From Pseudomonas sp. PB106 (GTDB taxonomy: Bacteria > Pseudomonadota > Gammaproteobacteria > Pseudomonadales > Pseudomonadaceae), in contig NZ_RWIM01000053.1 of NCBI RefSeq assembly GCF_009764645.1, forward strand, positions 1 to 57,977: DNA of 57,977 nucleotides, written 5' to 3'. Both the position numbers and the translations under genes were made by a program. The first letter of the stretch is position 1; every line of letters starts with the position of its first letter. The notes beneath the pieces were generated by a model that saw nothing but the letters and a program-made list of their open reading frames with translations, made no database searches and was not told where the DNA came from. Positions 9,270 through 16,825 of this stretch are shown here, piece by piece.

Positions 9270-10178
9270 TCAGTTGATGCAGTAGAGCTTCGAAAGCAAG
9301 TAATCGACCATGACCTTCAGTTTCTGTGAACCATGCCGGTTTGGCTGATACAGCAACCAGGCCATGCCTTGCGATGCCCCCGAATAACGCCAGTTAGGCA
9401 GAACGGAATACAGACGTTTTTCCCTCAGCGCCTGCTCAGCGGTCGCTGACGGTACACAGGCAATACCCAAGTCACTCATGGTTGCTTCGAGAACGGCCTC
9501 ACTGTCATTTGAACAGTAACGTCCGCGCACACTGATTTGAACCCTGTCGTCACCGTTAACGAACTCCCATTTTTCGCCTTCCAGATTATCAGCCATAACA
9601 ATACAACTGTGCTCGGCCAACTCTGCAGGGTGAAGCGGTATCCCACGCTCGGCGATATAGTCGGGCGACGCGCAGAGGGTGTAGCCAACCTTGAACAGCT
9701 TGCGCCCGATCAAGCCCAAGGGCGGTGAATCAGTAATCCGGATACTCAGATCAATTTCGTGGGAAATGAGGTTCAACTCCGAATTATCAAATATGAATTG
9801 AACATTGATATCCGGGTATTTTTTCAGAAACTCCGGCATCAGTTGATTGCAGATATTATTCATCATCTTCGGCGCAGAAACCCTGATAAGTCCCTGCGGA
9901 CGTACCAGCTCTTCCTTTAACTCGAAGACTCTCGACGACGAATGCAGTAGCGCTCGGCAATGAGAGTATATTTTTACGCCATCTGCGTTGACTTTCAGCT
10001 GACGGGTACTACGCTCCAACAAACGCATTGACAACGCCTCTTCCAACTTTGAAATCTGTCGACTCACGGCTGAAGCTGACACACCAAGTTTAGTGGAAGC
10101 ATCAATAAAGCTGCCCGTCTCAACAACAACTGCAAACGCAGCCATGCAGGGCAGCATGTCGATATGACCCTTATGCAT
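9270..10178 (-). CDS. LysR-family transcriptional regulator of the halogenase cluster
   Basis: A 302-residue LysR protein starting MHKGHIDMLPCMAAF. The winged HTH (residues 8-67) includes FIDASTKLGVSASAVSRQIS and LEEALSMRLLERSTRQ; the effector domain (about 95-300) follows LIRVSAPKMMNN and resembles the CrgA/YafC subgroup. The frame opens upstream to 10241, but alignment of the HTH favours 10178 (10157 is also possible). It is last in the same-strand gene train, 283 bp after the EamA gene, with its own promoter region, which is A+T-rich. Its base composition matches the cluster, so it is likely its dedicated regulator. The inducer is unknown. Confidence 0.85.
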   Translation of the reverse strand: MHKGHIDMLPCMAAFAVVVETGSFIDASTKLGVSASAVSRQISKLEEALSMRLLERSTRQLKVNADGVKIYSHCRALLHSSSRVFELKEELVRPQGLIRVSAPKMMNNICNQLMPEFLKKYPDINVQFIFDNSELNLISHEIDLSIRITDSPPLGLIGRKLFKVGYTLCASPDYIAERGIPLHPAELAEHSCIVMADNLEGEKWEFVNGDDRVQISVRGRYCSNDSEAVLEATMSDLGIACVPSATAEQALREKRLYSVLPNWRYSGASQGMAWLLYQPNRHGSQKLKVMVDYLLSKLYCIN

Positions 10179-10461
10179 ATAGTTATTCTCAATCCTTCGG
10201 GAAGATGTTTTATTATCTCTAGACTGAAAAACCATGAACAAGGCACAGGGATTCAGTCATAACTATAGACGGTAAATGACGATGATGAAGTCTTCGTCGG
10301 CTGACAACTTTAACAACCAACTATCCTCTGTATTATTTTAAGTCCCGCCCCCTGTACAGGCTAATGAACAACAGGAGTTGATTCTTTTAATGCTGGACTT
10401 TTATCAGACCGGATCGTGTTTTTATTACTCGGCAAACGTTTGCATTCCTCCTTGAAAAAAA

Positions 10462-11328
10462 TCAATGAAACAGATGAAGAATTACTGCCCCGACCAACAC
10501 CAGACATATGCCACTCACCTGAATGGGCAACAGTCGCTCTTTGAAGAAAAGGTATCCCAACACTGCGGCGATGCCTCCTGACAAAGTACTGATAACGGTC
10601 ACTACAGATACTGAGCCGTGAATGGCGCCAAATGAGAACGCCGAAAAACCACCCAGATTCAACAAGCTTGCGCTGGTCAACGTGCCAAAACTTTTGGCCG
10701 GTGGCAATTTCAAGCCTGAGTCGATTTTCAACACCATAAAGAACAGGATAAACAAGCCCACTGCGTAACCCACCCACAACATGGTAATAGGTCCTAACGA
10801 CGGCAGCGTGTATTTACCTTGAATCCAGAAACTTGTGCCATACAGGATGGCTGCGAGCAGTCCATAAATGATTGACGCTTTGTTCTTGCGCTTTAATTCG
10901 CCCTCAGCACTGTCATGTGCGCTTGTGAGTAGAACACCAATCACGCAAACCCCGATACCCACAAACTGAGTGAGCACAATGATGTCACCGCTCGCCCATG
11001 CCAAGACAGTTGTGAATACGCCGTAAGAGGTTACGAGTGGCGCAACGATTGCAGCCTTGCCCAAAGCGAACGCCTTTGACAGCGCCAGTGCTCCTGCCAC
11101 CGTGAATAGGGCGGCAATGCCCCCCAAGACCCAGACTTGTAGCGGTGCGGACAACGACTTGATGAGGTAGGCGGGGTAGATGAGCAATAGCGCACTCATC
11201 AAAATGAAGCCGAGTGCCTGACCAAAAAAAACGGCTCGCTTGACACCTACTGCCCTGGCGTTCAACCCGACCAGGAAGTCTGTTCCCCCCCAAAACAAAG
11301 CAGCAACAAAGCCCATCAATATGTCCAT
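10462..11328 (-). CDS. EamA/DMT-family transporter (candidate product exporter)
   Basis: A 288-residue protein with about ten hydrophobic helices in two tandem EamA repeats (residues 1-135 and 150-288). It starts MDILMGFVAALFWGGTDFLV and ends with FKERLLPIQVSGICLVLVGA, the usual end of the second repeat. DMT exporters commonly move amino acids and metabolites out of the cell. Sitting at the end of a set of amino-acid modifying enzymes, it is the most likely exporter of the product or of a toxic intermediate. It starts 60 bp after the antiporter stop. Confidence 0.85.
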   Translation of the reverse strand: MDILMGFVAALFWGGTDFLVGLNARAVGVKRAVFFGQALGFILMSALLLIYPAYLIKSLSAPLQVWVLGGIAALFTVAGALALSKAFALGKAAIVAPLVTSYGVFTTVLAWASGDIIVLTQFVGIGVCVIGVLLTSAHDSAEGELKRKNKASIIYGLLAAILYGTSFWIQGKYTLPSLGPITMLWVGYAVGLFILFFMVLKIDSGLKLPPAKSFGTLTSASLLNLGGFSAFSFGAIHGSVSVVTVISTLSGGIAAVLGYLFFKERLLPIQVSGICLVLVGAVILHLFH

Positions 11329-11388
11329 AACAAGTCCTTTTTATTGGATCCAATTCAGCCGCAAAATAAACCGATTTCAATAAAAAAG

Positions 11389-12651
11389 TCAAACTTTTGC
11401 TTCAACTGCACTTTTGGACATTCTACTTTCACACCTTGTTGAATATTGAATCCAAAGATTCAACATTGGCGTAGTCATAACGGTGGAGATTAAGGCCAGT
11501 ACCAGAAGAACACTGTAAGTAGTTACGGAGAGAATACCTAACTGAAGACCTATACTTAGAACCACTAGTTCCACCAGTCCTTTGGTATTCATTAGAACGC
11601 CAACCTCCATTGCGGTCGACGGCTTAAGCCCACTGAGTCTGCCGCCCAAGTAAGATCCACCGATTTTTCCAACAAAAGCGCCCAGTATGAAAATGCCTAG
11701 CCATCCCCAGATACTGCCCTGCGAAAAGGCACCAAAAGAGGCTTGAAGTCCAGAAAAGGCAAAGAATAAAGGTGTCAGAAACACACTGGAAAATTTGCCG
11801 ACCGTCTGGTTCCACTGTTGCTCGAGCCCAGGCATCTTGCAGAAAACATAGGCGGCCACGATTGCGCCGATGGCTTGGTGAAACCCCAACCTGCCGGTAA
11901 TTTCCGCACTGACGAGACAATAACAAAAGGCCAGTGTGATTCTGAGGTGCTGGCTTCCGGTAGTTGAACCAAACTGAATTCTTAGTACTAAGGGCCTTAC
12001 CAGGTAGAAAGATACTAAGAAAAACCCCAGCAATGCCAAAGTCTTGATCAGTGACTGTAGGAGATCGGTTTCGCTCATAGAGTGAAAAGCCACCAGAAGG
12101 GCAACGCCCAGCCAGGCAAAAATATCGGTATAAATTGCCGACGACAGCGCATAGGAGGCTGAATCAGCCTGAATATTTCGAGTGTCGGCAATGATTCGAA
12201 CCAGCACGGGAAGCGCAGTCACGGACAACGCCAACCCACAAAAGAGGATGTAGGACCAAAATCCTTTATCCGGTGCCAAAGCCGTTTTCGAAACAATCGC
12301 GATGGCACAACCAATGACGAACGACGCCAGCATTCCGAACAGGGCAATGGTAATGGGTGCCAGCCTGGACGCCGGACGATGCGCTGTTTGTCCGACGGGA
12401 GCATGCCAGGCGATCTCAAACATCAGAAGGACCAGGCCAAGCTCGGCCAAAACCTTCAGATTACTCAATGAATCCGTATTGAACAGGAACCCTGACACCG
12501 CTGGAGACAGTGCACCTAACACGGAAGACCCCAAAAGCAATCCCGCAGCGATTTCTCCTATCACCCGGCTCAGCCCAAACTTCTCGGCCAATCGTCCGAG
12601 CAAAATCGCGACCATTAATATCAGACAAACCTGAAGCATCCAATGCGACAT
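11389..12651 (-). CDS. CPA2-family cation:proton antiporter
   Basis: A 420-residue membrane protein with about 12 helices and no C-terminal RCK/TrkA domain. Conserved Na+/H+ exchanger segments are GEIAAGLLLGSSVLGA near residue 32, LAELGLVLLMFEIAW, and LMNTKGLVELVVL in the last third. Similar antiporters turn up in natural-product clusters, where they may give export or ion balance. A chloride or pH link to the halogenase is conceivable but only a guess. It lies 85 bp after the ATP-grasp gene, the largest gap in the upper operon, so it may have its own promoter. Confidence 0.85.
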   Translation of the reverse strand: MSHWMLQVCLILMVAILLGRLAEKFGLSRVIGEIAAGLLLGSSVLGALSPAVSGFLFNTDSLSNLKVLAELGLVLLMFEIAWHAPVGQTAHRPASRLAPITIALFGMLASFVIGCAIAIVSKTALAPDKGFWSYILFCGLALSVTALPVLVRIIADTRNIQADSASYALSSAIYTDIFAWLGVALLVAFHSMSETDLLQSLIKTLALLGFFLVSFYLVRPLVLRIQFGSTTGSQHLRITLAFCYCLVSAEITGRLGFHQAIGAIVAAYVFCKMPGLEQQWNQTVGKFSSVFLTPLFFAFSGLQASFGAFSQGSIWGWLGIFILGAFVGKIGGSYLGGRLSGLKPSTAMEVGVLMNTKGLVELVVLSIGLQLGILSVTTYSVLLVLALISTVMTTPMLNLWIQYSTRCESRMSKSAVEAKV

Positions 12652-12736
12652 ACATTCTCCTGGAACTACCTGGGTACTTTACCTGTTGGAACATGCAAGC
12701 TTGACGGTCGCCCACAGGCAACCGCGGCAGCCGGAC

Positions 12737-13969
12737 TCAGATGTATTGCAAACGCAGGGTTTCATGGACGACTCTGGAATGCTCCGCGAGAACCTTTGGA
12801 TCCTCATGCACCAGATAGACGAACCCCCAAGTGGACAGGAAGTCCTGGGTGTCCTGTACATGGTCGCCTTCCTTCACCAACAAGTTGATGTCGTGAACCG
12901 AAGACAGTTTTGACACCACGTCCAAGCCATCAATGGACTGGATCTGACCTGCCTCTGCGTTGATCAGGCAGCAAATACAGAAATGCTTTTGGTATTGCAC
13001 CTCCGACACTGCGCGATCTGACTGGCCCAAAAAAATATCCAGATTCAGGTCATAACAATTGAGACCCGTGCACGCTTCAATGAGCGAAGGCACATTGGCG
13101 CCTGGCAAGCGTCCGTTCTGCTCAATGATGAAATGGCCCTTTTCATTGATCTTGAACTCGACATCGTTTATCCCGAAGTCAACGTCAAGCGCCTCGTTTA
13201 CTTGCTTGATATAGCTGAAAGCCTGGAGGGCTTGCTCACTCAGGGGCGGAAGGGATCGAATGTTTTTATAGATGCTTGGGTTGTTTCCGATACTGATTTT
13301 TTCGTACTCGGCGAAGCAAAGAATCTGCTTTTTCTCATCTTTTCCAAAATTCGCCGTGGCAATAAAAAACTCAGGGCCTTCAATAAATTCTTCAATGAGC
13401 GCCCCTCGTTCCTCATCGACATGTCCGTCGTTGGCCGATTCGATCGCTGCCAATGCCTTATAGACCTCGCCCCGGTTGTGGCAGACCTTGACGTTTTTCG
13501 CTCCCGTGCCCTGACTGGGCTTAACAACCGCCGGGAATTGGAGCTCCGGCAATTCGCCCCTGATCATCTGATCCAGCGAAACCTGCACGGACGGAGTTGC
13601 TGGCACCTCACGCAGCCTCAATTGCTGTTTCATGGAGAACTTATTGGCGCGCGCCTGGCGAGTCGACAGCGGGTTGCCGACAAGGGAAAAATGAAGCGCA
13701 AGGCGATCAGTGAATTTCAGCGCAGAATCAGACCCGGGAATGATCGCCTGGACATTCAGGCCGCTAAGTTTTTCAACCGCCTCGTCAAAGTCATAGGCCT
13801 TGATCGAATCGCTGAATCCTTCACAACTGTGCAAACGATCAAGATTCCCTGGGAAACGATCACGTGTCGTCAGTGCGATAGAGCGGAAACCCTTTTTGGA
13901 AATTTCGAGTCCGTAGCGCCGCCCGGAACTTACCGGATCAATGACAACAATCGAGGGAAGGGAAGTCAT
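12737..13969 (-). CDS. ATP-grasp L-amino-acid ligase
   Basis: A 410-residue ATP-grasp enzyme of the L-amino-acid ligase type (BacD/BesA-like). The ATP-binding lysine lies in FPAVVKPSQGTGAKNV (K150), the second ATP segment is LIEEFIEGPEFF (190-202), and the metal-binding residues are E271 (NDVEF) and E283/N285 (IIEQNGRLPGA). The N-terminal pre-ATP-grasp domain spans about 1-100. Such enzymes join a carboxylate, as acyl phosphate, to an amine, often making dipeptides or gamma-glutamyl amides. Here it probably ligates the modified amino acid, for self-protection or as the final product. It starts 2 bp after the diiron oxidase stop. Confidence 0.87.
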   Translation of the reverse strand: MTSLPSIVVIDPVSSGRRYGLEISKKGFRSIALTTRDRFPGNLDRLHSCEGFSDSIKAYDFDEAVEKLSGLNVQAIIPGSDSALKFTDRLALHFSLVGNPLSTRQARANKFSMKQQLRLREVPATPSVQVSLDQMIRGELPELQFPAVVKPSQGTGAKNVKVCHNRGEVYKALAAIESANDGHVDEERGALIEEFIEGPEFFIATANFGKDEKKQILCFAEYEKISIGNNPSIYKNIRSLPPLSEQALQAFSYIKQVNEALDVDFGINDVEFKINEKGHFIIEQNGRLPGANVPSLIEACTGLNCYDLNLDIFLGQSDRAVSEVQYQKHFCICCLINAEAGQIQSIDGLDVVSKLSSVHDINLLVKEGDHVQDTQDFLSTWGFVYLVHEDPKVLAEHSRVVHETLRLQYI

Positions 13970-13971
13970 GA

Positions 13972-14844
13972 TCAGATCCCCCGCATCGCGTCATACATGT
14001 AATGGTAGTAGCGCACGGCAACGTTGTATCGAATGAGAACGCCCATCGCCAGTTCCTGAATGACCTTCGTGCCGCCTTGTGCGTAGTGCTCCAGGACGGT
14101 GTCGAGCCAGGCTTCACTGTGATGGGTATCAATGCCGATATGCGCCTTGTGATAAGCAATTACATCTTTGGGCTGGTTCAGACGCTCCAGCGCTCGCGTG
14201 GTGGCGCCAAATCTAGTCGGAGCAGACCCTTCCACCAGGCCCATCGCTCCGATCAGGCGCATGTTGTATTCCCGGCGCACCGCCCACATCAACAAAATAT
14301 TGCCATTCATCAGGCACTCTTTTGGCGGAATCTCAGGTGTTATATTTTTATGCGCCAGCACGTTACGCATGTAGGCAGATGACGTTTTGAACATCGTGGT
14401 GTGGACATATTCAAAATTGCCATTGCCCATTTCATCCCAATAGTTCTCGCCCGCTACCATCTTGCAATGAATGGGCATCCCCAACTGCACGACGGCCATG
14501 AGGTCGTCAAACGAACCGTCCACCATTTCTTCCATGCAGATGTAGTACGCAACCTGTTCTAGGGTTGCGGTGTTTCTCATAAAACCGATGAAAAACTCAA
14601 TGTCTTCGTTAATCTTCTTTTCACAGTCCAGATACCACGTCAGAAAATCTTCTTTGGTGGTTGGCAATTCGCGCCTGTCAATTTTTGCTTCTTCAGCCGC
14701 CGTCCATTCATCTTCGATTCGTTCGACATCCTTACGCATCGCATGAATGTCTGCTCCTTGGTTCACCAACACTGCGGGGTCGTTCAGGAACAGTCGATAG
14801 TAATCGGCCATACGTTGCTGGCCACTGCGTTGTTCAAATTCCAT
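13972..14844 (-). CDS. Haem-oxygenase-like diiron oxidase/lyase (HDO family, BesC/SznF/UndA-like)
   Basis: A 290-residue all-helical protein. The metal-ligand pattern of the HDO family is visible: Glu105/106 (CMEEMVDG), Glu138 and His148 in NYWDEMGNGNFEYVH, and His235, Asp239, His242 in AHIGIDTHH. Spacing E-x9-H and H-x3-D-x2-H equals that of SznF as I remember it. HDO enzymes bind two irons loosely and use O2 for N-oxygenation, oxidative decarboxylation or C-C cleavage; BesC cuts 4-chlorolysine to 4-chloroallylglycine. Linked to a BesD-like halogenase, cleavage or desaturation of a chlorinated amino acid is the leading idea. It lies 14 bp after the DUF3291 gene. Confidence 0.85.
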   Translation of the reverse strand: MEFEQRSGQQRMADYYRLFLNDPAVLVNQGADIHAMRKDVERIEDEWTAAEEAKIDRRELPTTKEDFLTWYLDCEKKINEDIEFFIGFMRNTATLEQVAYYICMEEMVDGSFDDLMAVVQLGMPIHCKMVAGENYWDEMGNGNFEYVHTTMFKTSSAYMRNVLAHKNITPEIPPKECLMNGNILLMWAVRREYNMRLIGAMGLVEGSAPTRFGATTRALERLNQPKDVIAYHKAHIGIDTHHSEAWLDTVLEHYAQGGTKVIQELAMGVLIRYNVAVRYYHYMYDAMRGI

Positions 14845-14858
14845 TTCGCAACTTCCTA

Positions 14859-15302
14859 TTAATAAATAACGATTGGCAATGCGCTATTTTTCAGGTCAAA
14901 CGCTTGGTAAGAAGGCCCCACTTCATAAAGAATCTGTATCTTTTCGTGGGCTTCTTTCAGAGTTGGAATGTGTCCCTCCTCCACCCACCACATAACCACT
15001 CGCGGCTTACTGACAGGAAGGAACCATTCAGCGCCGCGCTTCCTGAACTCGTTATGGGGCGTCTTGTACAAGAAATCCTTTAGCGACTCGGGACTTGTCC
15101 AGACCGAAAGGGTATAGAGATAGCCTTTGCCCCATAACTCATCCAGTAATGCCTGGTCCTCGTTGAGTTCCCGCCATATGAACCCCGGATGTTGTTCTGC
15201 AAGATTGTTTACGTAGCGCGTGGACTCATAAAAGCTGTTCATGCGCGGATCAGTTTTCGGGTATCTCGGTTTTACCAGGTCGAACTGCGCCAGGACTGCC
15301 AT
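14859..15302 (-). CDS. DUF3291 family protein
   Basis: A 147-residue protein starting MAVLAQFDLVKPRYPKTDPR. It has the DUF3291 pattern: NNLAEQHPGFIWRE, LYTLSVWTSPESLKDFLY, FRKRGAEWFLP and the end VVMWWVEEGHIPTLKEAHEK. The fold is a ferredoxin-like dimeric alpha/beta barrel as in small monooxygenases and isomerases; no function is established for the family. Its ATG overlaps the VOC stop (ATGA), so it is translationally coupled to it. The conserved His83 (TPHNEF), Trp and Glu residues may form a pocket. It could be a tailoring enzyme or a product-binding protein. Confidence 0.85.
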   Translation of the reverse strand: MAVLAQFDLVKPRYPKTDPRMNSFYESTRYVNNLAEQHPGFIWRELNEDQALLDELWGKGYLYTLSVWTSPESLKDFLYKTPHNEFRKRGAEWFLPVSKPRVVMWWVEEGHIPTLKEAHEKIQILYEVGPSYQAFDLKNSALPIVIY

Positions 15303-15760
15303 CAATGGTGATCCCACATTTGGATTTCGATAATGTTTCGATCAGGATCCCGCACATATACAAAAGTACAGACTCCCACCCCTTCAACTTCCTGACGCAC
15401 TAACTTGCCAAGCATCCAGCCGCCTTGCCGTATGACTTTCGCGCAGATCTCATCCATATTCGTTACCTCAAAGGCGATATGCGTCAGCCCCTTCGAATTG
15501 GCGTACGCCGTTTCTCGCTCAAGCGTTTCCTGATACTGGAATATCTCAAGTGTCGGCCCTTCCGGGCCAAACCCCGGAAATCTCAAATGCACACCTTCAA
15601 GGCGCGCGTTCTGGACTCCTGTCCCCCCGGAAACACCTAGCCCGGAAAGAGATCTGACTGGGCCGACCTGCTCGCAACCAAAAACTTCGGAATAGAATTT
15701 GGCGAGCTTTTTCCAGTCCGACGCTATCAGATTAGTGTGGCTATATTTGACTGTACTCAT
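15302..15760 (-). CDS. VOC-superfamily (glyoxalase-like) metalloprotein
   Basis: A 152-residue protein starting MSTVKYSHTNLIASDWKKLA, made of two beta-alpha-beta-beta-beta modules. The four expected metal ligands are in place: His8, Glu72 (LEIFQY), His94 (THIAFEV) and Glu145 (NIIEIQ), so it should bind a divalent metal. VOC enzymes isomerise, epimerise, cleave or bind and neutralise small molecules. The role here is open: it may act on the chlorinated intermediate or give self-resistance. An upstream in-frame ATG at 15778 would add six residues; the start at 15760 suits the family better. The gene lies 20 bp after the halogenase. Confidence 0.85.
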   Translation of the reverse strand: MSTVKYSHTNLIASDWKKLAKFYSEVFGCEQVGPVRSLSGLGVSGGTGVQNARLEGVHLRFPGFGPEGPTLEIFQYQETLERETAYANSKGLTHIAFEVTNMDEICAKVIRQGGWMLGKLVRQEVEGVGVCTFVYVRDPDRNIIEIQMWDHH

Positions 15761-15780
15761 GATCAGGCACCGACTCACTT

Positions 15781-16530
15781 TCAGTCACGGAAAACAAACG
15801 TCTCATGTTCAACATGGCGATCACGGTCGCGTGCACGCTCCCAGGTAGTGTTCAGAATTATCCGTTGAACATCCTGAGTCAAAGGCTTGACCCGGTGCAG
15901 AGTGGTATCGGCTTTGAGCAGGTAAACATCGCCAGTCATGTGGAAGTACGAGTCAATGGTATTTTCGACGAGTAGATTTTCGACACGGGGATTTTGTTTG
16001 TCCCAGTTGGTGTGCGGTACACACTCAAGTAGACCGCCGGATTCAATACTCGGCGCTTCGACGATCCAGATGATGGTGTATGGGTAATCACCCCAATGCC
16101 AACCGTGCGTATCTCCGGACTTGTGCTGACTATTGATAATGTAGTTGTCCCACTTCCATGGCGTCGGAATGACTTCTTCCTTGACAATATTGCCAATCAG
16201 ACTCATGAGATACTGCGAGTTATAAGCCAGCGGAATGTAACGACCAAACTCTTCAATATTATCCCGCGAAACATTGCTCAAGTAGCGAGGTGTATTGCCA
16301 GTGGATTCAATGAGAAAATCGCGGCGTTTGGCGTGATTGGCCATGAGGTACTTAACATCGGCCATGATAGCGTCACGAACCAAGGGATCAATCAGGTGAT
16401 TGATCTTCAAATAACCATCCCGGGCAAATCGATGTTGTTCCCAGAAGAAGTCGCGATTTTCATAAGGATCGCTGTCCAGAATTTCCAAATGCATTTGATC
16501 GGCACTTACCACGTCCAGATTTACAGTCAT
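15781..16530 (-). CDS. 2OG/Fe(II) amino-acid halogenase-like enzyme (BesD/HalD family)
   Basis: A 249-residue PhyH-fold enzyme. The iron motif reads THGWHWGDYPY: His145-x-Gly147 in place of His-x-Asp/Glu, with the distal His212 (DTTLHRV) and Arg223 for 2OG. Loss of the carboxylate ligand is the hallmark of Fe/2OG radical halogenases, where chloride takes its place. From memory, BesD uses H137, G139 and H204 and binds lysine with R74, H134, D140, N219 and T221; a constant offset of 8 puts R82, H142, D148, N227 and T229 here. BesD E120 becomes D128 and its C-terminal Trp pair is not kept, so the substrate may differ. First gene of the minus-strand operon. Confidence 0.85.
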   Translation of the reverse strand: MTVNLDVVSADQMHLEILDSDPYENRDFFWEQHRFARDGYLKINHLIDPLVRDAIMADVKYLMANHAKRRDFLIESTGNTPRYLSNVSRDNIEEFGRYIPLAYNSQYLMSLIGNIVKEEVIPTPWKWDNYIINSQHKSGDTHGWHWGDYPYTIIWIVEAPSIESGGLLECVPHTNWDKQNPRVENLLVENTIDSYFHMTGDVYLLKADTTLHRVKPLTQDVQRIILNTTWERARDRDRHVEHETFVFRD

Positions 16531-16568
16531 GACTCATTCCTTTTCGGCTAATCAGAAAGTTAACAATT

Positions 16569-16669
16569 CGTTGCAGCGCTAGAGATCCTATCCAGCTTTG
16601 CAACGCTGATATACGCAAGTAAAGGAACTACAGTCATTCGCCAAATGAAGTAATTAGGTACGTTCGTAC
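16569..16669. promoter_or_regulatory. Candidate promoter/operator region of the halogenase operon
   Basis: Two dyads lie upstream of the halogenase start. One has arms CGTTGCA (16569-16575) and TGCAACG (16599-16605). The other is the perfect 12-bp palindrome GTACGTTCGTAC (16658-16669). Either could be a LysR-type operator. The 16531-16825 gap otherwise holds the start of the yifB leader and no gene that I can see. Confidence 0.4.
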
Positions 16670-16825
16670 ACAGTGCCGGTTGCCATCAGTGAGCCAGCCT
16701 TCGTCGAGTTGCGCGGGTAATATCTGGAGATATATCCAAACGTTTCAAGTTGCGCAGACTGCCCCTAATCGCTTCTACGCTGCTTGAACCGCAGGAAGCG
16801 GTTTGCGAACAACTCAAGGAACATC

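Noticed and set aside
10361..10777. 138-codon minus-strand frame overlapping the EamA 3' end
   Set aside because: Out of frame with the transporter, no recognisable domain, and it covers real EamA sequence.
9270..16530. Prophage, integrative element or transposon explanation for the low-G+C block
   Set aside because: No integrase, transposase, phage gene, tRNA or flanking direct repeat was seen.
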